DNA of 64,000 nt from Algoriphagus resistens (GTDB taxonomy: Bacteria; Bacteroidota; Bacteroidia; Cytophagales; Cyclobacteriaceae), in the NCBI RefSeq assembly GCF_001442615.1, contig NZ_LMXN01000002.1, positions 1 to 64,000 of the forward strand. Direction: 5' to 3'. The notes under the pieces were generated by a model. That model worked only from the letters and a program-made list of their open reading frames with translations. It did no database searches and was not told the origin of the DNA. A program made the position numbers and the translations under genes. This document shows, piece after piece, positions 47,801-56,792 of the stretch (positions within the stretch are counted from its first letter, which is position 1; each line of letters opens with the position of its first letter).

Positions 47801-48174
47801 TGGGTGCTGATAAATCCAGTCCCAAACTTCCCTGTCACTTCTTCGTCTGCATTGGTAGAGTCTTTGGAACTTACCTGTTGAATCAAACTAAAAATGTTCT
47901 TTAAGGTAAAAGGATCTCCATTGTGTTTAAAAATCAGTTTGTCTTTTGTCAAAATGAGCTGAATTGAAACCCTCTCAAATGCTGTATTGGGTACATCTTT
48001 GGCATTTTGGATTAATTCCCAAACCCAACGCTTAGAAGAATCACCTGGGTTGTTTTCTACCTTACTTAAAATTTGCCTGATTTTATCAGCGGTGAGTTTA
48101 CGATTGTTTTGTTCCTCAATTACTCTTGGGTCGTCGAAATCTAGGTCAACAAGGTTTGAAGTTAATTCACTCAT
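44845..48174 (-). CDS. Sacsin-like GHKL ATPase with DUF3883-like nuclease tail
   Basis: The 1109-residue protein starts with a sacsin-type HSP90-like ATPase. The N box WELIQNAKD is at 52-60, the HNGDPFT motif near 80, and the GKFGTGF box near 113. A long helical middle region follows. The C-terminus (about 985-1060) has a DUF3883-like restriction-fold pattern: SFDFKITN with FFIELKSYANGST, then FAPSQAERAI. Sacsin-like ATPases of this kind are frequent in bacterial defence islands. It follows the HEPN-like gene and precedes the double nuclease; ATP-driven sensing coupled to cleavage is inference. Confidence 0.82.
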   Translation of the reverse strand: MSELTSNLVDLDFDDPRVIEEQNNRKLTADKIRQILSKVENNPGDSSKRWVWELIQNAKDVPNTAFERVSIQLILTKDKLIFKHNGDPFTLKNIFSLIQQVSSKDSTNADEEVTGKFGTGFISTHLLSKIIEVEGVVKHRGIHRNFKSLLDRSGNTSEEMLPKIEKALNHIRDIENDEVFPKASEYELRREESSLDTVFTYFLDTEERLSFAEEGLKDLVNTLPLTLVYLPKIKKVEVLNELEESEISFSSELKDQTDEVSKFTVTTFKDGEFELDHNFITYSTPEVSLAVEVEDFENMKLIPHDSRNPRLFRDFPLIGSQKFHFPFILNGFKFNPTEDRDGILLHSKEGVDAVQNREIIENAYEAATKFTDWLIENDAKNRFITVFSKLPDEKWSDASKPWIEEQIKGYREFIYNSEIVETAEAGIIKPLSETFIPKYGASHESKLAFYELVKFFKGATRVPQNNNILDWIEFVGPTAEEELWPAKIYYGLEDLLTELSELGSVQAVSDLLKIKKKKVREWINQLIEFLVKNKESELLKEYAIIPNHNNDFLLLEDLYLEATDDPIADEFLDLVVPFDDDWRDYIIHSSIKLAGISVEKLGLSDLSAKVNEVLKEKISLAGNRFKWKFKERDDAKDLLIQILQLIGKDSKTDSFKNQIFYFGKEIFGFKEELISIDRIENFRYENALKFYIELINDQIEETENISGLADSLEISNKEAKEWIDNYIKLLKGKTDFESLIKHGEIIPNRYEYFCAFEDLKNYGTPENPLDEKLLDILFELDEKEDWRIDLVHECISIPMAETIKFEELGSKIQEITFEIQKSDLSEPDMGHLEKYRNCLLDLIDWANKDERAEKYLKSFKEKSNELFYKLTMRNSNLTVDEIKMLADPESKSLMKQISNSNLSKKEIQDLIARAELLGSTSSLLKYADDLLAEKQNMEWLLKVGSEIEKAFLQALENESLNGELKHTGSGSFDFKITNSQTGKSFFIELKSYANGSTNSLRFAPSQAERAINSTGDFAICLIERPFNQNISTEYIKSYTKSVMNSSPLFTTGFRDYKKYCEIIGRDGSLDSRLRLVLLERERIEVTQESLLKNSIDFQSIIEIIKRTIS

Positions 48175-48204
48175 AGTTTATTATTATAAAATTAGGTTTG
48201 GTTA

Positions 48205-48684
48205 TTATTCAAAAATCATGTTGATAAAATTCACAATAAACTCAATGTGAGTTTTGTAAAGCCCACCTCCAAAGGAATGTATTTCAGGATGAGCCAGGTC
48301 ATTCCTCAACTTTCTGATTCTGTCAAAAGAGTATAGATATTCTTCCATTTGAAGCTTCTCGATCAAGTCCTTTTGGAGAGCATCGAGGCTTTTTCTCCAC
48401 CCTTTTGCGGTTTTAAGTTCTATTTCCAATTCTTTGCACCTGAATTGGATAGCCATTTCATAAATTCCTAGGACCTTCCAAAACGCCTCATCGTACATAG
48501 GCCAATGATAGTAGGAATGTGCCATCAGGTATTCTGCGGTTTTGTAACTAGCCTTGACATCCTCAGGGACTTTTGGTCCGAATTCTCCTTTCACCAAATA
48601 GAGTTTGACAAATTCTTCGCCTGAATGAATTTGGTAATAATGCATCAAAGGGTCTGGATCGAAATATGATTTGTCCTTCATCAA
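48205..48684 (-). CDS. HEPN-like small protein
   Basis: The 159-residue protein is all-helical. Its C-terminal part contains IRKLRNDLAHPE, an R-x4-H motif characteristic of HEPN domains, which are often RNases in toxin or defence systems but can also be structural. It overlaps the upstream GIY-YIG-like gene by four bases, so both are coupled. Catalytic activity is not proven by the motif alone. Confidence 0.65.
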   Translation of the reverse strand: MMKDKSYFDPDPLMHYYQIHSGEEFVKLYLVKGEFGPKVPEDVKASYKTAEYLMAHSYYHWPMYDEAFWKVLGIYEMAIQFRCKELEIELKTAKGWRKSLDALQKDLIEKLQMEEYLYSFDRIRKLRNDLAHPEIHSFGGGLYKTHIEFIVNFINMIFE

Positions 48685-49157
48685 AGCTCTTCTATTAGTT
48701 CACCAGCTATTCTTTCTGCTTCCTCCAAGAAATAATTATTAAAATGAATCTCATTCTGAGAAAGGGGCCATTTCCCTGTTTGAGTTCGGATTTGAAATAC
48801 CAACTCTGCTTCGATTGCCTCGAAGAATAGTCTACTTTCTTTGGCAGGAGTATCAGCTAGGATGGGAAATACAAAAACATGAACCTCCACCTTTTCCAAC
48901 TTCTTCCATTTATATCCATGATATCCATTTTTACCATTTGCACGAAATCCTTGATTTAATCGAGTGATCAAAGATTGTGAAGCATAACCTACATAGAGAA
49001 AATCCTCTTCCGATTTGATTACATAGATTTTTGGTTGTCTGGACCGAATTAGGTAATCTGAATCCGGTGAGTCAAAACTGTCCAAACTATAGAAAATCCT
49101 ACCGGAATCTTCTCGGATAAACAATGAAAATCGGCAATGTGAAAAATGAAAACTCAT
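48681..49157 (-). CDS. GIY-YIG-like nuclease
   Basis: The 158-residue protein has the order expected for the fold: IYVIKSEEDFLYVGYA (divergent GIY and YIG, about 44-59), an Arg in LITRLNQGF, a Glu in FEAIEAELVF, and an Asn in SQNEIHFNN. The match is to the pattern, not to a named family. It could cut or bind DNA. It overlaps the HEPN-like gene and lies about 110 bases after the DUF3644 gene. Confidence 0.68.
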   Translation of the reverse strand: MSFHFSHCRFSLFIREDSGRIFYSLDSFDSPDSDYLIRSRQPKIYVIKSEEDFLYVGYASQSLITRLNQGFRANGKNGYHGYKWKKLEKVEVHVFVFPILADTPAKESRLFFEAIEAELVFQIRTQTGKWPLSQNEIHFNNYFLEEAERIAGELIEEL

Positions 49158-49265
49158 AGTGTTTGCATTATTTGGCCAAAAGAACCCTTTCTACTTAAAT
49201 ACCCTCATTCCCAAGAAGTTTGAGACTTTGAAAGTCAGAAGTTGTAAGCAGTGAACCATAATTTC

Positions 49266-50354
49266 TTATAATTTATCAGGGTCAAGTTTTATTGATGAAT
49301 TAAAATGCTCCTTCCATTTTATTTTATTCCAATTTTTGTTGGCAATAAGGTTAATTAAAAAGATTGCCCATTCCTCTTGATATAGGTAATCATCGTGAGC
49401 CTCATCATAGTGACAAAAATTAGAGTTTGTATTAAAAGGATCTTTATCCTTTTCACCCTGGTAGGGTCTTATTGAAAAAATAATGCATAAGCATCTGTGG
49501 TCAAAGTGATTGAAATCAGAAACACTCGTATTCTCTTTTACCTTTTGAACTATTGATCCAGCCTTTAATTTTCCAGCATTAACCACCTCTTTTATTACAT
49601 GTTTTTCTTTTATGATTGCTAAAAGTTTGCTGTATTTTTCTTTATCCTCATCCTTCACTGTTTTCCAGTTGACAAACTCAATCGCAAGATCATTTCGGTT
49701 CGTATTGCTGATTTTGGGAACTGAAATCAACTTAATACTAAATTCTTGTGAATTGAAAGTCTCCTCATCAAGGGATCTTCGGTATTTTGAAATAAACTCC
49801 TTGAGTTCTTTTACTTCCTTTGCCAACAGAGTTTTAGAAGCTCTTTGTTGCCGATCAGTTCTCAACTTGGAAAATTGTAAGGCAAAGGCCAGACTTTCAT
49901 TCAGGGTGTATTCCTCACCAAAGCATTTAATTACAAAAGATTCGAAATTGTTGAGTAAGGCTTGACACTCACCAAAAATTACAATACCCACTTCATCTTT
50001 ATTGATATTCCGGTGCTCAATCTTGTTTCGAAGCTTTATGAAGAATTCCAAATTTGCCTTTACCGGCGGACTTAGAGAATTGGACTTCTTTAAGCAGGTG
50101 GAAAGTTCCCATGCTTTTCTTTCACCGTCAATTACCTCATACCTTCTACCATCCTTGGTTTTATAGAAATACTTTTCACCAATTGTAGTATGAAAATGAG
50201 CATGAAAGACCTTTGTCCAGGCCATAATCATATTTGTGATGTAATTTTCGACTCGGAAAGGTGTTCTAGGCTTATTATAAATCTCAACAGCGAGTAATGC
50301 ACAATCAATTGCGCTTTCTAAAAGAAGTTTAGTCTTTCCTTGTCTTAAGCCCAT
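49266..50354 (-). CDS. DUF3644 family protein
   Basis: The 362-residue protein matches DUF3644 in its N-terminal 180 residues (LLLESAIDCALLAVEIYNKP, then FHAHFHTTIGEKYFY). It contains LRNKIEHRN, again an R-x4-H motif as in HEPN-like folds. DUF3644 proteins are often linked to restriction and toxin loci; their reaction is not established. It starts three bases after the hsdS stop, so it belongs to the operon. Confidence 0.8.
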   Translation of the reverse strand: MGLRQGKTKLLLESAIDCALLAVEIYNKPRTPFRVENYITNMIMAWTKVFHAHFHTTIGEKYFYKTKDGRRYEVIDGERKAWELSTCLKKSNSLSPPVKANLEFFIKLRNKIEHRNINKDEVGIVIFGECQALLNNFESFVIKCFGEEYTLNESLAFALQFSKLRTDRQQRASKTLLAKEVKELKEFISKYRRSLDEETFNSQEFSIKLISVPKISNTNRNDLAIEFVNWKTVKDEDKEKYSKLLAIIKEKHVIKEVVNAGKLKAGSIVQKVKENTSVSDFNHFDHRCLCIIFSIRPYQGEKDKDPFNTNSNFCHYDEAHDDYLYQEEWAIFLINLIANKNWNKIKWKEHFNSSIKLDPDKL

Positions 50355-50357
50355 AAA

Positions 50358-51521
50358 TTAAAAAATCTGATTGATAAGGGATTTTTGAAGGGATTGGGAA
50401 TTGAAGGTCTTTATTCTGGTTTTAGAAATGGAAGCTTTCATTTGCTTTAGTTTTTCACGAATAATTACTTGCTCATCAATGGTTGGAAAATGAATTTTCA
50501 TATTCAATAAATCATCTTTTAAAACCCCCTTTATAGTTGTTCCTCTAAGTCGGGGAGAAAGCATTTTGCCAAACCAATTTGAATTCAACTGATAAACAAG
50601 GAATTCAACATCTACTACATCATTGTTTACCAATAAGCCGGTTACATCTTGACTAAAAGACATATCCACTAGATTGATTGAAAATTTTCCTACACCAACC
50701 CGAGTACCTGCCAAAATATTTCCTTTAGGTAAAACTTTGGCAGCAGAAAGCTTTATAGCGTCTGTTGAAATTAGTTTTTCTCCATTTTCTATAAAATCAC
50801 CCTCGAGAATTTTGGTGGTAAGCCAAGGAATATTTCCATCTTTATAAAATTGAACTTCCTTTGTGTCAGGCGTTCCTCCAGAAAGTGTTTTTACTATGGC
50901 AGAGGACAGTTTTTTATATCTTTTGTTAGTGAATGTTTCATTTTCAATAGATTCTAATAAACATTCCAACCTCTCCAAAACCTCCCTCTCCCTCTCAATC
51001 ACCTCATCCATCGCCCAAAGCAATTCCGCCAAGCGGGCTTGTTCGGATTTGGGAGGAAGGAGGAATTCGTAATTAGCTAGGTCTTTAAATTTAACTCTTG
51101 GTGACAAACCGCCTGCTGAATGTTTGATTGCATAATCAAAAAACTTTTCATTGTGAACGATAAAGGGAAGCAATTCAGGCAAAAGCTCTTTTTTGGCCCT
51201 AAAGACTGTGATATCTCCTGAACAAATCCCATCGAATTCCGCCTGAGCAGCTTTCTTTAAATAAGCCCTTCGTCTGCCAAATAGCACGTCCCCTTTTCGG
51301 AATCTCTTGGTAAAGGTTGTCGCCTCTTCGATAGTAGCGGATTTCCTCAAATGAATATCTCCTGAATCAATGTGTTCAAGGCCGACGACATGCTCGATTT
51401 TTTCTTCCTGAATGTCTTTACATACTTCTTTCGGTTCGAAGGCTACATCGCCGAACTTCACCAATTTCCAGTTGGACTTATCAATATTGAGATCAATCTG
51501 ATTTACCACTTCCTCCATCAT
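50358..51521 (-). CDS. hsdS: Type I restriction specificity subunit
   Basis: The 387-residue protein has two target recognition domains: about residues 15-160 (WKLVKFGDVAFEPKEV) and 200-370 (KLSSAIVKTLSGGTPDTKEV). They are separated by a helical spacer with LAELLWAMDEVIEREREVLE. It defines the DNA sequence methylated or restricted by the complex. It overlaps hsdM by four bases (ATGA). The two domains differ, as expected for an asymmetric bipartite target. Confidence 0.93.
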   Translation of the reverse strand: MMEEVVNQIDLNIDKSNWKLVKFGDVAFEPKEVCKDIQEEKIEHVVGLEHIDSGDIHLRKSATIEEATTFTKRFRKGDVLFGRRRAYLKKAAQAEFDGICSGDITVFRAKKELLPELLPFIVHNEKFFDYAIKHSAGGLSPRVKFKDLANYEFLLPPKSEQARLAELLWAMDEVIEREREVLERLECLLESIENETFTNKRYKKLSSAIVKTLSGGTPDTKEVQFYKDGNIPWLTTKILEGDFIENGEKLISTDAIKLSAAKVLPKGNILAGTRVGVGKFSINLVDMSFSQDVTGLLVNNDVVDVEFLVYQLNSNWFGKMLSPRLRGTTIKGVLKDDLLNMKIHFPTIDEQVIIREKLKQMKASISKTRIKTFNSQSLQKSLINQIF

Positions 51522-52984
51522 TTTGCTAATACCTCAAAAAGTTGGTTCATACTTTCTTTAAGTTCAATCCCTTTTCTTTCCCATAGTTCAAAAGCTGTTG
51601 GAAATGGTAGGATATCATCTGCTGAATTTTTTTCCGGCCTTACATAGAGGCTAATTGACATATTGGCTTTGTTTGCCAGGATTTCATCAACTGGGACAAC
51701 CTTGGCAAAATTTTCTTCATCCTGAAAATTTTGATACGCTTCAAAAATCCTTTCGACATGGCTGTTTTCGAGATAACCCATGGTTTTTTCCTGCTTTACC
51801 TCGTTCACCGCATTGATGATCAATACTTTCCCCTTTCGGTCTTTTGACTTGTTGGTTTTGGTGATCAGGAGACAGGCTTCCATGGGCGAATTGTAAAAGA
51901 GATTTGGCCCCAAGCCAATCACACATTCCACCAAGTCGGCTTCGATCATTTTTCTCCGCATATCCGCTTCCGACTCCCGAAACAGAATCCCATGTGGCCA
52001 CAGTGAAATGGATCTACCGTTTCGGTCATCCAAGCTTTTTTGGATATGTTGCTGAAAGGCATAATCCGCACAGCCCTGAGGAGGTGTACCCCAAATATTT
52101 CGTCCATAGGGATCGTTTTCGAAGCTTTTCCGATCCCAAGCCTTAATCGAGTAGGGTGGATTGGCAAGGATCACATTGAACTTTTTCAGTTCGTCCTGTT
52201 CCAAAAATGCCGGTTGGGCCAAGGTATCTCCCCGCACGATGCTAAACTCCTCGATACCATGCATAAACATATTCATCCGGGCGATGGCTGAGGTAATCAG
52301 GTTGATTTCCTGTCCGTACAGGCGAAGGGTCCGATATTCTTTTCCTTCTTCCTTTAGGTGCAGGGCACAGTTGAGCAATAAGCCTCCAGAACCACAGGTA
52401 GGATCGTAAACTGATTCTCCGGGTTGTGGATCCATGATCATAGTCATCAGTTTGACCACCGTTCGATTAGTATAAAACTCAGCAGCCGTATGGCCACTAT
52501 CGTCAGCAAATTCCTTGATCAGGTATTCGTAAGCATTCCCCAGTTTATCATCTGCAATATTACTCAGACTCAGTTTATGCTGAGAGTAATGTTCGATGAG
52601 ATTAGTTAGTGTCTCATCACTAAGTCTATCTTTATTTGTCCAGCTGGCATCGCCAAAAATCCCATAGAGCGTATCTGGATTGGCTTTTTCTATCTGGCGC
52701 ATGGCATCTTGCAAAGCCATACCCACATTAGTAGTGGTTTCCCGAACGTCATTCCAGTGCGCTCCTTCAGGAACGATAAAGTGATGATGCTCCGCGAAAG
52801 CAGCATATTCCATATCCCCATCACTTTCAGCCAAAGCTTTTTCAAATTCCTCATCATAAACATCGCAAATACGCTTAAAAAAGAGTAGGGGGAAAATATA
52901 TTGTTTGTAATCTCCGGCATCAATGGTGCCTCGTAATTGAGTTGCCGCACCCCAGAGATATTTTTCAAGTTCTTGTTGGGTCAT
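51518..52984 (-). CDS. hsdM: Type I methyltransferase subunit M (second in operon)
   Basis: At 488 residues this is a typical HsdM. The N-terminal helical domain begins with LEKYLWGAATQLRGTIDA; the SAM-binding motif I is VYDPTCGSGGLLL (near residue 195) and the catalytic NPPY is in ILANPPYSIKAW (near 280), indicating N6-adenine methylation. It overlaps hsdS directly, so it is the likely partner of that S subunit. Confidence 0.95.
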   Translation of the reverse strand: MTQQELEKYLWGAATQLRGTIDAGDYKQYIFPLLFFKRICDVYDEEFEKALAESDGDMEYAAFAEHHHFIVPEGAHWNDVRETTTNVGMALQDAMRQIEKANPDTLYGIFGDASWTNKDRLSDETLTNLIEHYSQHKLSLSNIADDKLGNAYEYLIKEFADDSGHTAAEFYTNRTVVKLMTMIMDPQPGESVYDPTCGSGGLLLNCALHLKEEGKEYRTLRLYGQEINLITSAIARMNMFMHGIEEFSIVRGDTLAQPAFLEQDELKKFNVILANPPYSIKAWDRKSFENDPYGRNIWGTPPQGCADYAFQQHIQKSLDDRNGRSISLWPHGILFRESEADMRRKMIEADLVECVIGLGPNLFYNSPMEACLLITKTNKSKDRKGKVLIINAVNEVKQEKTMGYLENSHVERIFEAYQNFQDEENFAKVVPVDEILANKANMSISLYVRPEKNSADDILPFPTAFELWERKGIELKESMNQLFEVLAK

Positions 52985-52986
52985 TG

Positions 52987-54798
52987 CTAATTTAATTCTT
53001 CCTCATAAGCATCGATTTCTACTTCTATTAAATGATTTTTCTCCACCTTAAGCAATTGCATTAATTTTGATTTCATCATTTTTTTTCGCTCCTCATAAAA
53101 CCCCAAAAAGCTATCCATTGATAAATCATTATCAAAAGGTATGTAATGAAGTTGTTTGTAATTAATTAATTCTGCAGCACCAATGGTTTTTGAAAGCCAT
53201 TCCGCTAATGGAGTTGCATTTTTTTCTAAATTTTGAGTTTCTTGAATCAATTGAAGGTTTCCAAGGCTATTGAACCTATTCATATAATCTTCAATTTTTG
53301 TATCATCATACCCGATTTTTTTTAATGCTTTATTTGTAAAGAATTTCTTTGGGTGCATATGATCTTGATGAAACTTGTAATTATGATTTAAAGGGTACAA
53401 TAAATTTAGCACCATATAGGCAAAAGCACTTCCATATTGCGTGTTCAGTAAATTATCAATAGTATCTTCATCAAAAGACAAAGATTTATTTGAACCTTTG
53501 TACTTGGTGACTAATTCCTCAAGAGGGAATGTTCCTAAGTTTTCAGCAATAACCTTTCGGTATGTAGGATATAGGTTATCAGGAGTTCCACCGAATACCT
53601 TTCTAAGTAAGGCTCTAATTAACCATTCTTTAATATTAGCTCGGTTTTGTTGATGATGTTTACTATGCAAAACTTCCTCTTTAAAACCGTTCTTTTTTAA
53701 GAAGTAAGCAATTGGAATAACAGCATTGTAAGCAGTTAATGTTTTACTATCGAAACCAAAAGAGGCTATAAGTTGAAATGAAATATTGATTGCAGTTGAA
53801 ATCGAATCCCATTGATTTTCGATTGCATGCATATTTTCTGAAGAAAAGTTATCGACTTTGAACTTTACGTCTAAATCAGCAAGTACCAAACAAGATTTTA
53901 GCACTAAATCTTTGTTTATATTAAAACCAGGATCAATGCTGTTTACTGAATCCACAAATTTGTGAATAACCTCACGCGCATCTTTATCCTTCCATTGTGC
54001 AGTGGCAATCGACAGAAGTAAATCGGAGTAGCTTAATTTAGTACCACCACTATTAACTCGAATAAAAATATGAAGGACTTTATCTAATTCTTCCGATTTC
54101 TCTAAATAGAAATTTATTAGTTCTTTGTCATTAAATTTTTCATAAAGGTTAGAAAGGGTGTTAGAAGCAAAATCAATTTGATCAGAAGAGTATTTAGAAG
54201 AATCTGCTAATGAATGTTTGGTAATATAATTCATTAACTGAATAAGCCCTGAGTAATCAAGAATATCACCAACTTTAAACCAGTGATATTTACTACTAAA
54301 GTTATTTTTGAAATGACTTAATTCTTCCTCAGAAATGAATCTAAAATCGTATAGCATCTCATTATCCTCAGCTGCAGATAACAGATTTATGTATAAGTGT
54401 CGTTTAGGAAATGCATGATCGCTTTTCCAGTTATACCTATTAAGTTTATAGGCATAGCTTCCTTTAAGTCCGAGATAAAGAGACGTTAGTCTTTGTTGAC
54501 CATCTAAAACAGCTCTTCGATCTTTTGTAAAACTCAATTCAGCAGGGTCATTATGACGTTTGTCTCTTTGGTGGAAATATGGTAAAAATCTGTAGAACTT
54601 AAATCTATTTAAATGCTCCGATTTAACATGCCAAAACAAAAAAGTACTAATTGGGTAATCTCTCATAATGGAATCAAAGAGCATTTCTATTTGTCTTGTA
54701 TTCCAAACAAATTCTCTTTGAATTGCAGGAAGAATAAACTCTTGTTCACTAATAGAGGTTATTGCTTCTTTTATTGATATTGGTTTTTCGTATGCCAT
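52987..54798 (-). CDS. DUF262/DUF1524 (GmrSD-like) protein
   Basis: The 603-residue protein begins with a ParB-like DUF262 domain: QREFVWNTRQIEMLFDSIM (about 24-42) and the LDGQQRLTSLYLG motif near 105. The C-terminal part has an HNH/DUF1524-like pattern, DHMHPKKFF near 470 and GNLQLIQETQNLEKNATP near 520. GmrSD-type enzymes cut modified phage DNA in a nucleotide-dependent manner. It is inserted between two hsdM genes with gaps of two bases each, so it is a genuine operon member. Confidence 0.87.
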   Translation of the reverse strand: MAYEKPISIKEAITSISEQEFILPAIQREFVWNTRQIEMLFDSIMRDYPISTFLFWHVKSEHLNRFKFYRFLPYFHQRDKRHNDPAELSFTKDRRAVLDGQQRLTSLYLGLKGSYAYKLNRYNWKSDHAFPKRHLYINLLSAAEDNEMLYDFRFISEEELSHFKNNFSSKYHWFKVGDILDYSGLIQLMNYITKHSLADSSKYSSDQIDFASNTLSNLYEKFNDKELINFYLEKSEELDKVLHIFIRVNSGGTKLSYSDLLLSIATAQWKDKDAREVIHKFVDSVNSIDPGFNINKDLVLKSCLVLADLDVKFKVDNFSSENMHAIENQWDSISTAINISFQLIASFGFDSKTLTAYNAVIPIAYFLKKNGFKEEVLHSKHHQQNRANIKEWLIRALLRKVFGGTPDNLYPTYRKVIAENLGTFPLEELVTKYKGSNKSLSFDEDTIDNLLNTQYGSAFAYMVLNLLYPLNHNYKFHQDHMHPKKFFTNKALKKIGYDDTKIEDYMNRFNSLGNLQLIQETQNLEKNATPLAEWLSKTIGAAELINYKQLHYIPFDNDLSMDSFLGFYEERKKMMKSKLMQLLKVEKNHLIEVEIDAYEEELN

Positions 54799-54800
54799 GT

Positions 54801-56282
54801 TTATAAAAATTTGGATAAAATGGATTTAAAATTTTCTTCTGCTTTTTGGCTTGCTTCCCAAGCTTTCTTTAAATCAGCCAATGCTTCTTCCACCGAAGGA
54901 AGATTGTCTTCAATGATTTTCTCTACATAAAGTGGAATATTCAGGTTGAAATCATTTTCAGCGATTTCATCTAAGGTGCTTACTTTGACGAAATTCTCCA
55001 CATCGGCAAATTCACCATACCAGTCAAAAAGTTGCTGTACGTGCTGAGGCTCTAGGAAATTCTGCGCTCTTCCCACTCGGATTTGTTCTGATCCATCTAT
55101 AAAGAGTACTTTACCTTTTCGATCTGCTGTTTTATTTTGCTTGAAAACCAGTACGCAAGCCGCCAGTTGAGTTCCATAAAAGATATTGGAGCCCAAGCCA
55201 ATAACTGCCTCCAGTAAATCCATTTTAAGCAAAGCCTCACGAATTTTTCCTTCAGCACCTTTTCTAAATAGTGCACCATGAGGAAGAACTACCGTCATTC
55301 TTCCTGTACTATTCATGGATTTAATCATATGCTGAACCCAGGCCATGTCTCCATTGCCTTGAGGAGGTACACCTGCAATGTTTCTTCCATATGGATCATT
55401 AGCCCAATTCACAGCACCCCATTCCTTAAGTGAAAAAGGAGGATTTGCAATGACACAATCAAAAGTCTTTAAACCATCTGCTTCAAAGAATGCTGGATTG
55501 CGAAGTGTATCCCCTCTATAAATTTGAAAGTCTTCTATACCATGCAAGAACATATTCATTCTTGCAATGGAGCTGGAGGTTAGGTTTTTTTCCTGACCAA
55601 AAAGTTTTAGTGTTCGATAATCTTCCTTATTGTGCTTCAAATGATCCACACATTCTAAAAGCATTCCACCTGTTCCGCAGGCAGGATCATAAATGGTTTC
55701 TCCTTCATGTGGATCTAGAATCAATCCTAGCAAATGGACAACTGAGCGTGGCGTATAGAATTCACCTGCTTTCTTGTTTGTAAGATCTGCAAAGTGTTTG
55801 ATGAGGTATTCATAGGAATTCCCTAAAAGGTCAGAATCCACATTGCTATTGCAAAGATCGTATTGTGAGAAATGCTCAATTAAATCAATGAGCAGGCGAT
55901 CTGATAACTTGTTCTTATTGCTCCACTGGGCATCACCAAAAATTCCATACAGGAATTCTTGATTTGCTTGTTCAATTCCACGGAGAGCTTTCTCAATGGC
56001 GAGTCCAACATTGTTAGTTGTTTCTCTTACGTCTTTCCAGTGGCAACCTTCTGGGATAAGGAATCGGTGAAACTCTGGCAGGTTTGCATATTCTGAATCA
56101 CCATCAGATTCTAGTAGTGCAATCCTAAATTCCTCATCGTATACATCAGAGATTCTCTTAAAAAATAGGAGAGGGAAGATGTAAACTTTGAAGTCCGAAG
56201 CGTCAACTGGACCTTTTAAAATCCATGCTGCTTTGGAAAGGTATTGCTCAAGCTGAGAAAGGGTGAGTTTTTCTTTAATCAT
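54801..56282 (-). CDS. hsdM: Type I methyltransferase subunit M (first in operon)
   Basis: The 493-residue protein has motif I as IYDPACGTGGMLL and the catalytic NPPF in VIANPPFSLKEW. It resembles the other HsdM of the operon but is clearly diverged (NPPF against NPPY). No second S subunit follows; the DUF262 protein is next instead. It may share the single HsdS or act with the DUF262 protein. It is the first gene of the operon, its promoter lying in the repeat-rich gap to the right. Confidence 0.93.
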   Translation of the reverse strand: MIKEKLTLSQLEQYLSKAAWILKGPVDASDFKVYIFPLLFFKRISDVYDEEFRIALLESDGDSEYANLPEFHRFLIPEGCHWKDVRETTNNVGLAIEKALRGIEQANQEFLYGIFGDAQWSNKNKLSDRLLIDLIEHFSQYDLCNSNVDSDLLGNSYEYLIKHFADLTNKKAGEFYTPRSVVHLLGLILDPHEGETIYDPACGTGGMLLECVDHLKHNKEDYRTLKLFGQEKNLTSSSIARMNMFLHGIEDFQIYRGDTLRNPAFFEADGLKTFDCVIANPPFSLKEWGAVNWANDPYGRNIAGVPPQGNGDMAWVQHMIKSMNSTGRMTVVLPHGALFRKGAEGKIREALLKMDLLEAVIGLGSNIFYGTQLAACVLVFKQNKTADRKGKVLFIDGSEQIRVGRAQNFLEPQHVQQLFDWYGEFADVENFVKVSTLDEIAENDFNLNIPLYVEKIIEDNLPSVEEALADLKKAWEASQKAEENFKSILSKFL

Positions 56283-56396
56283 TTGAAAGTAATGGGCTTA
56301 TGCCTAAGTACCCAAGATCAAAAATTTATTTTGTAGCCTTGAGTAAAAAAACTAACTACAAGATGCATTTTTTTTGAGAAAAATGGCAAATCAGGA

Positions 56397-56437
56397 AAGG
56401 GGAAAATGAATAGTTTACATTAATGGTTTTTCCCCTT
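56397..56437. repeat. 10-bp-arm hairpin
   Basis: Arms AAGGGGAAAA and TTTTCCCCTT enclose 21 bases. It stands upstream of the first hsdM gene, so it is not that operon's terminator. Confidence 0.55.
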
Positions 56438-56451
56438 AGTTAGGTGTGATC

Positions 56452-56512
56452 AAAGTTATTCTGGAATTTTTCGGCCCCTCCAAAGGCCTGGAAAAATTAC
56501 GGAAATAACTTT
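56452..56512. repeat. 61-bp hairpin repeat, copy 1
   Basis: The element starts AAAGTTATTCTGGAATTTTT and ends GGAAAAATTACGGAAATAAC then TTT, giving a long imperfect stem around a TCCAAA-containing loop. Copy 2 at 56793-56853 has the same length. Confidence 0.75.
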
Positions 56513-56792
56513 TTTAAAAAATATAGATATACATATACATATATGCAGGTATATTTTATGGATCATAATGTGTTGATTCTCTTTTTAATGTGAACCGAGT
56601 TGCGAGGTTCTTAACTCCTTTGGGCTTACCATATGCAATAGGTGAGTCGGAAGGCAAGTAGGTTATTGTTTTTCAAATTCGGGAGAATTTGTATAACATA
56701 TACACAACTTGCAAAGCACACGCAAACAGATGTGGCAATACATTTTTTAACAGTTTGTATGGAAGAATCTTGCAAGGTTTGATAGCAGTTGA

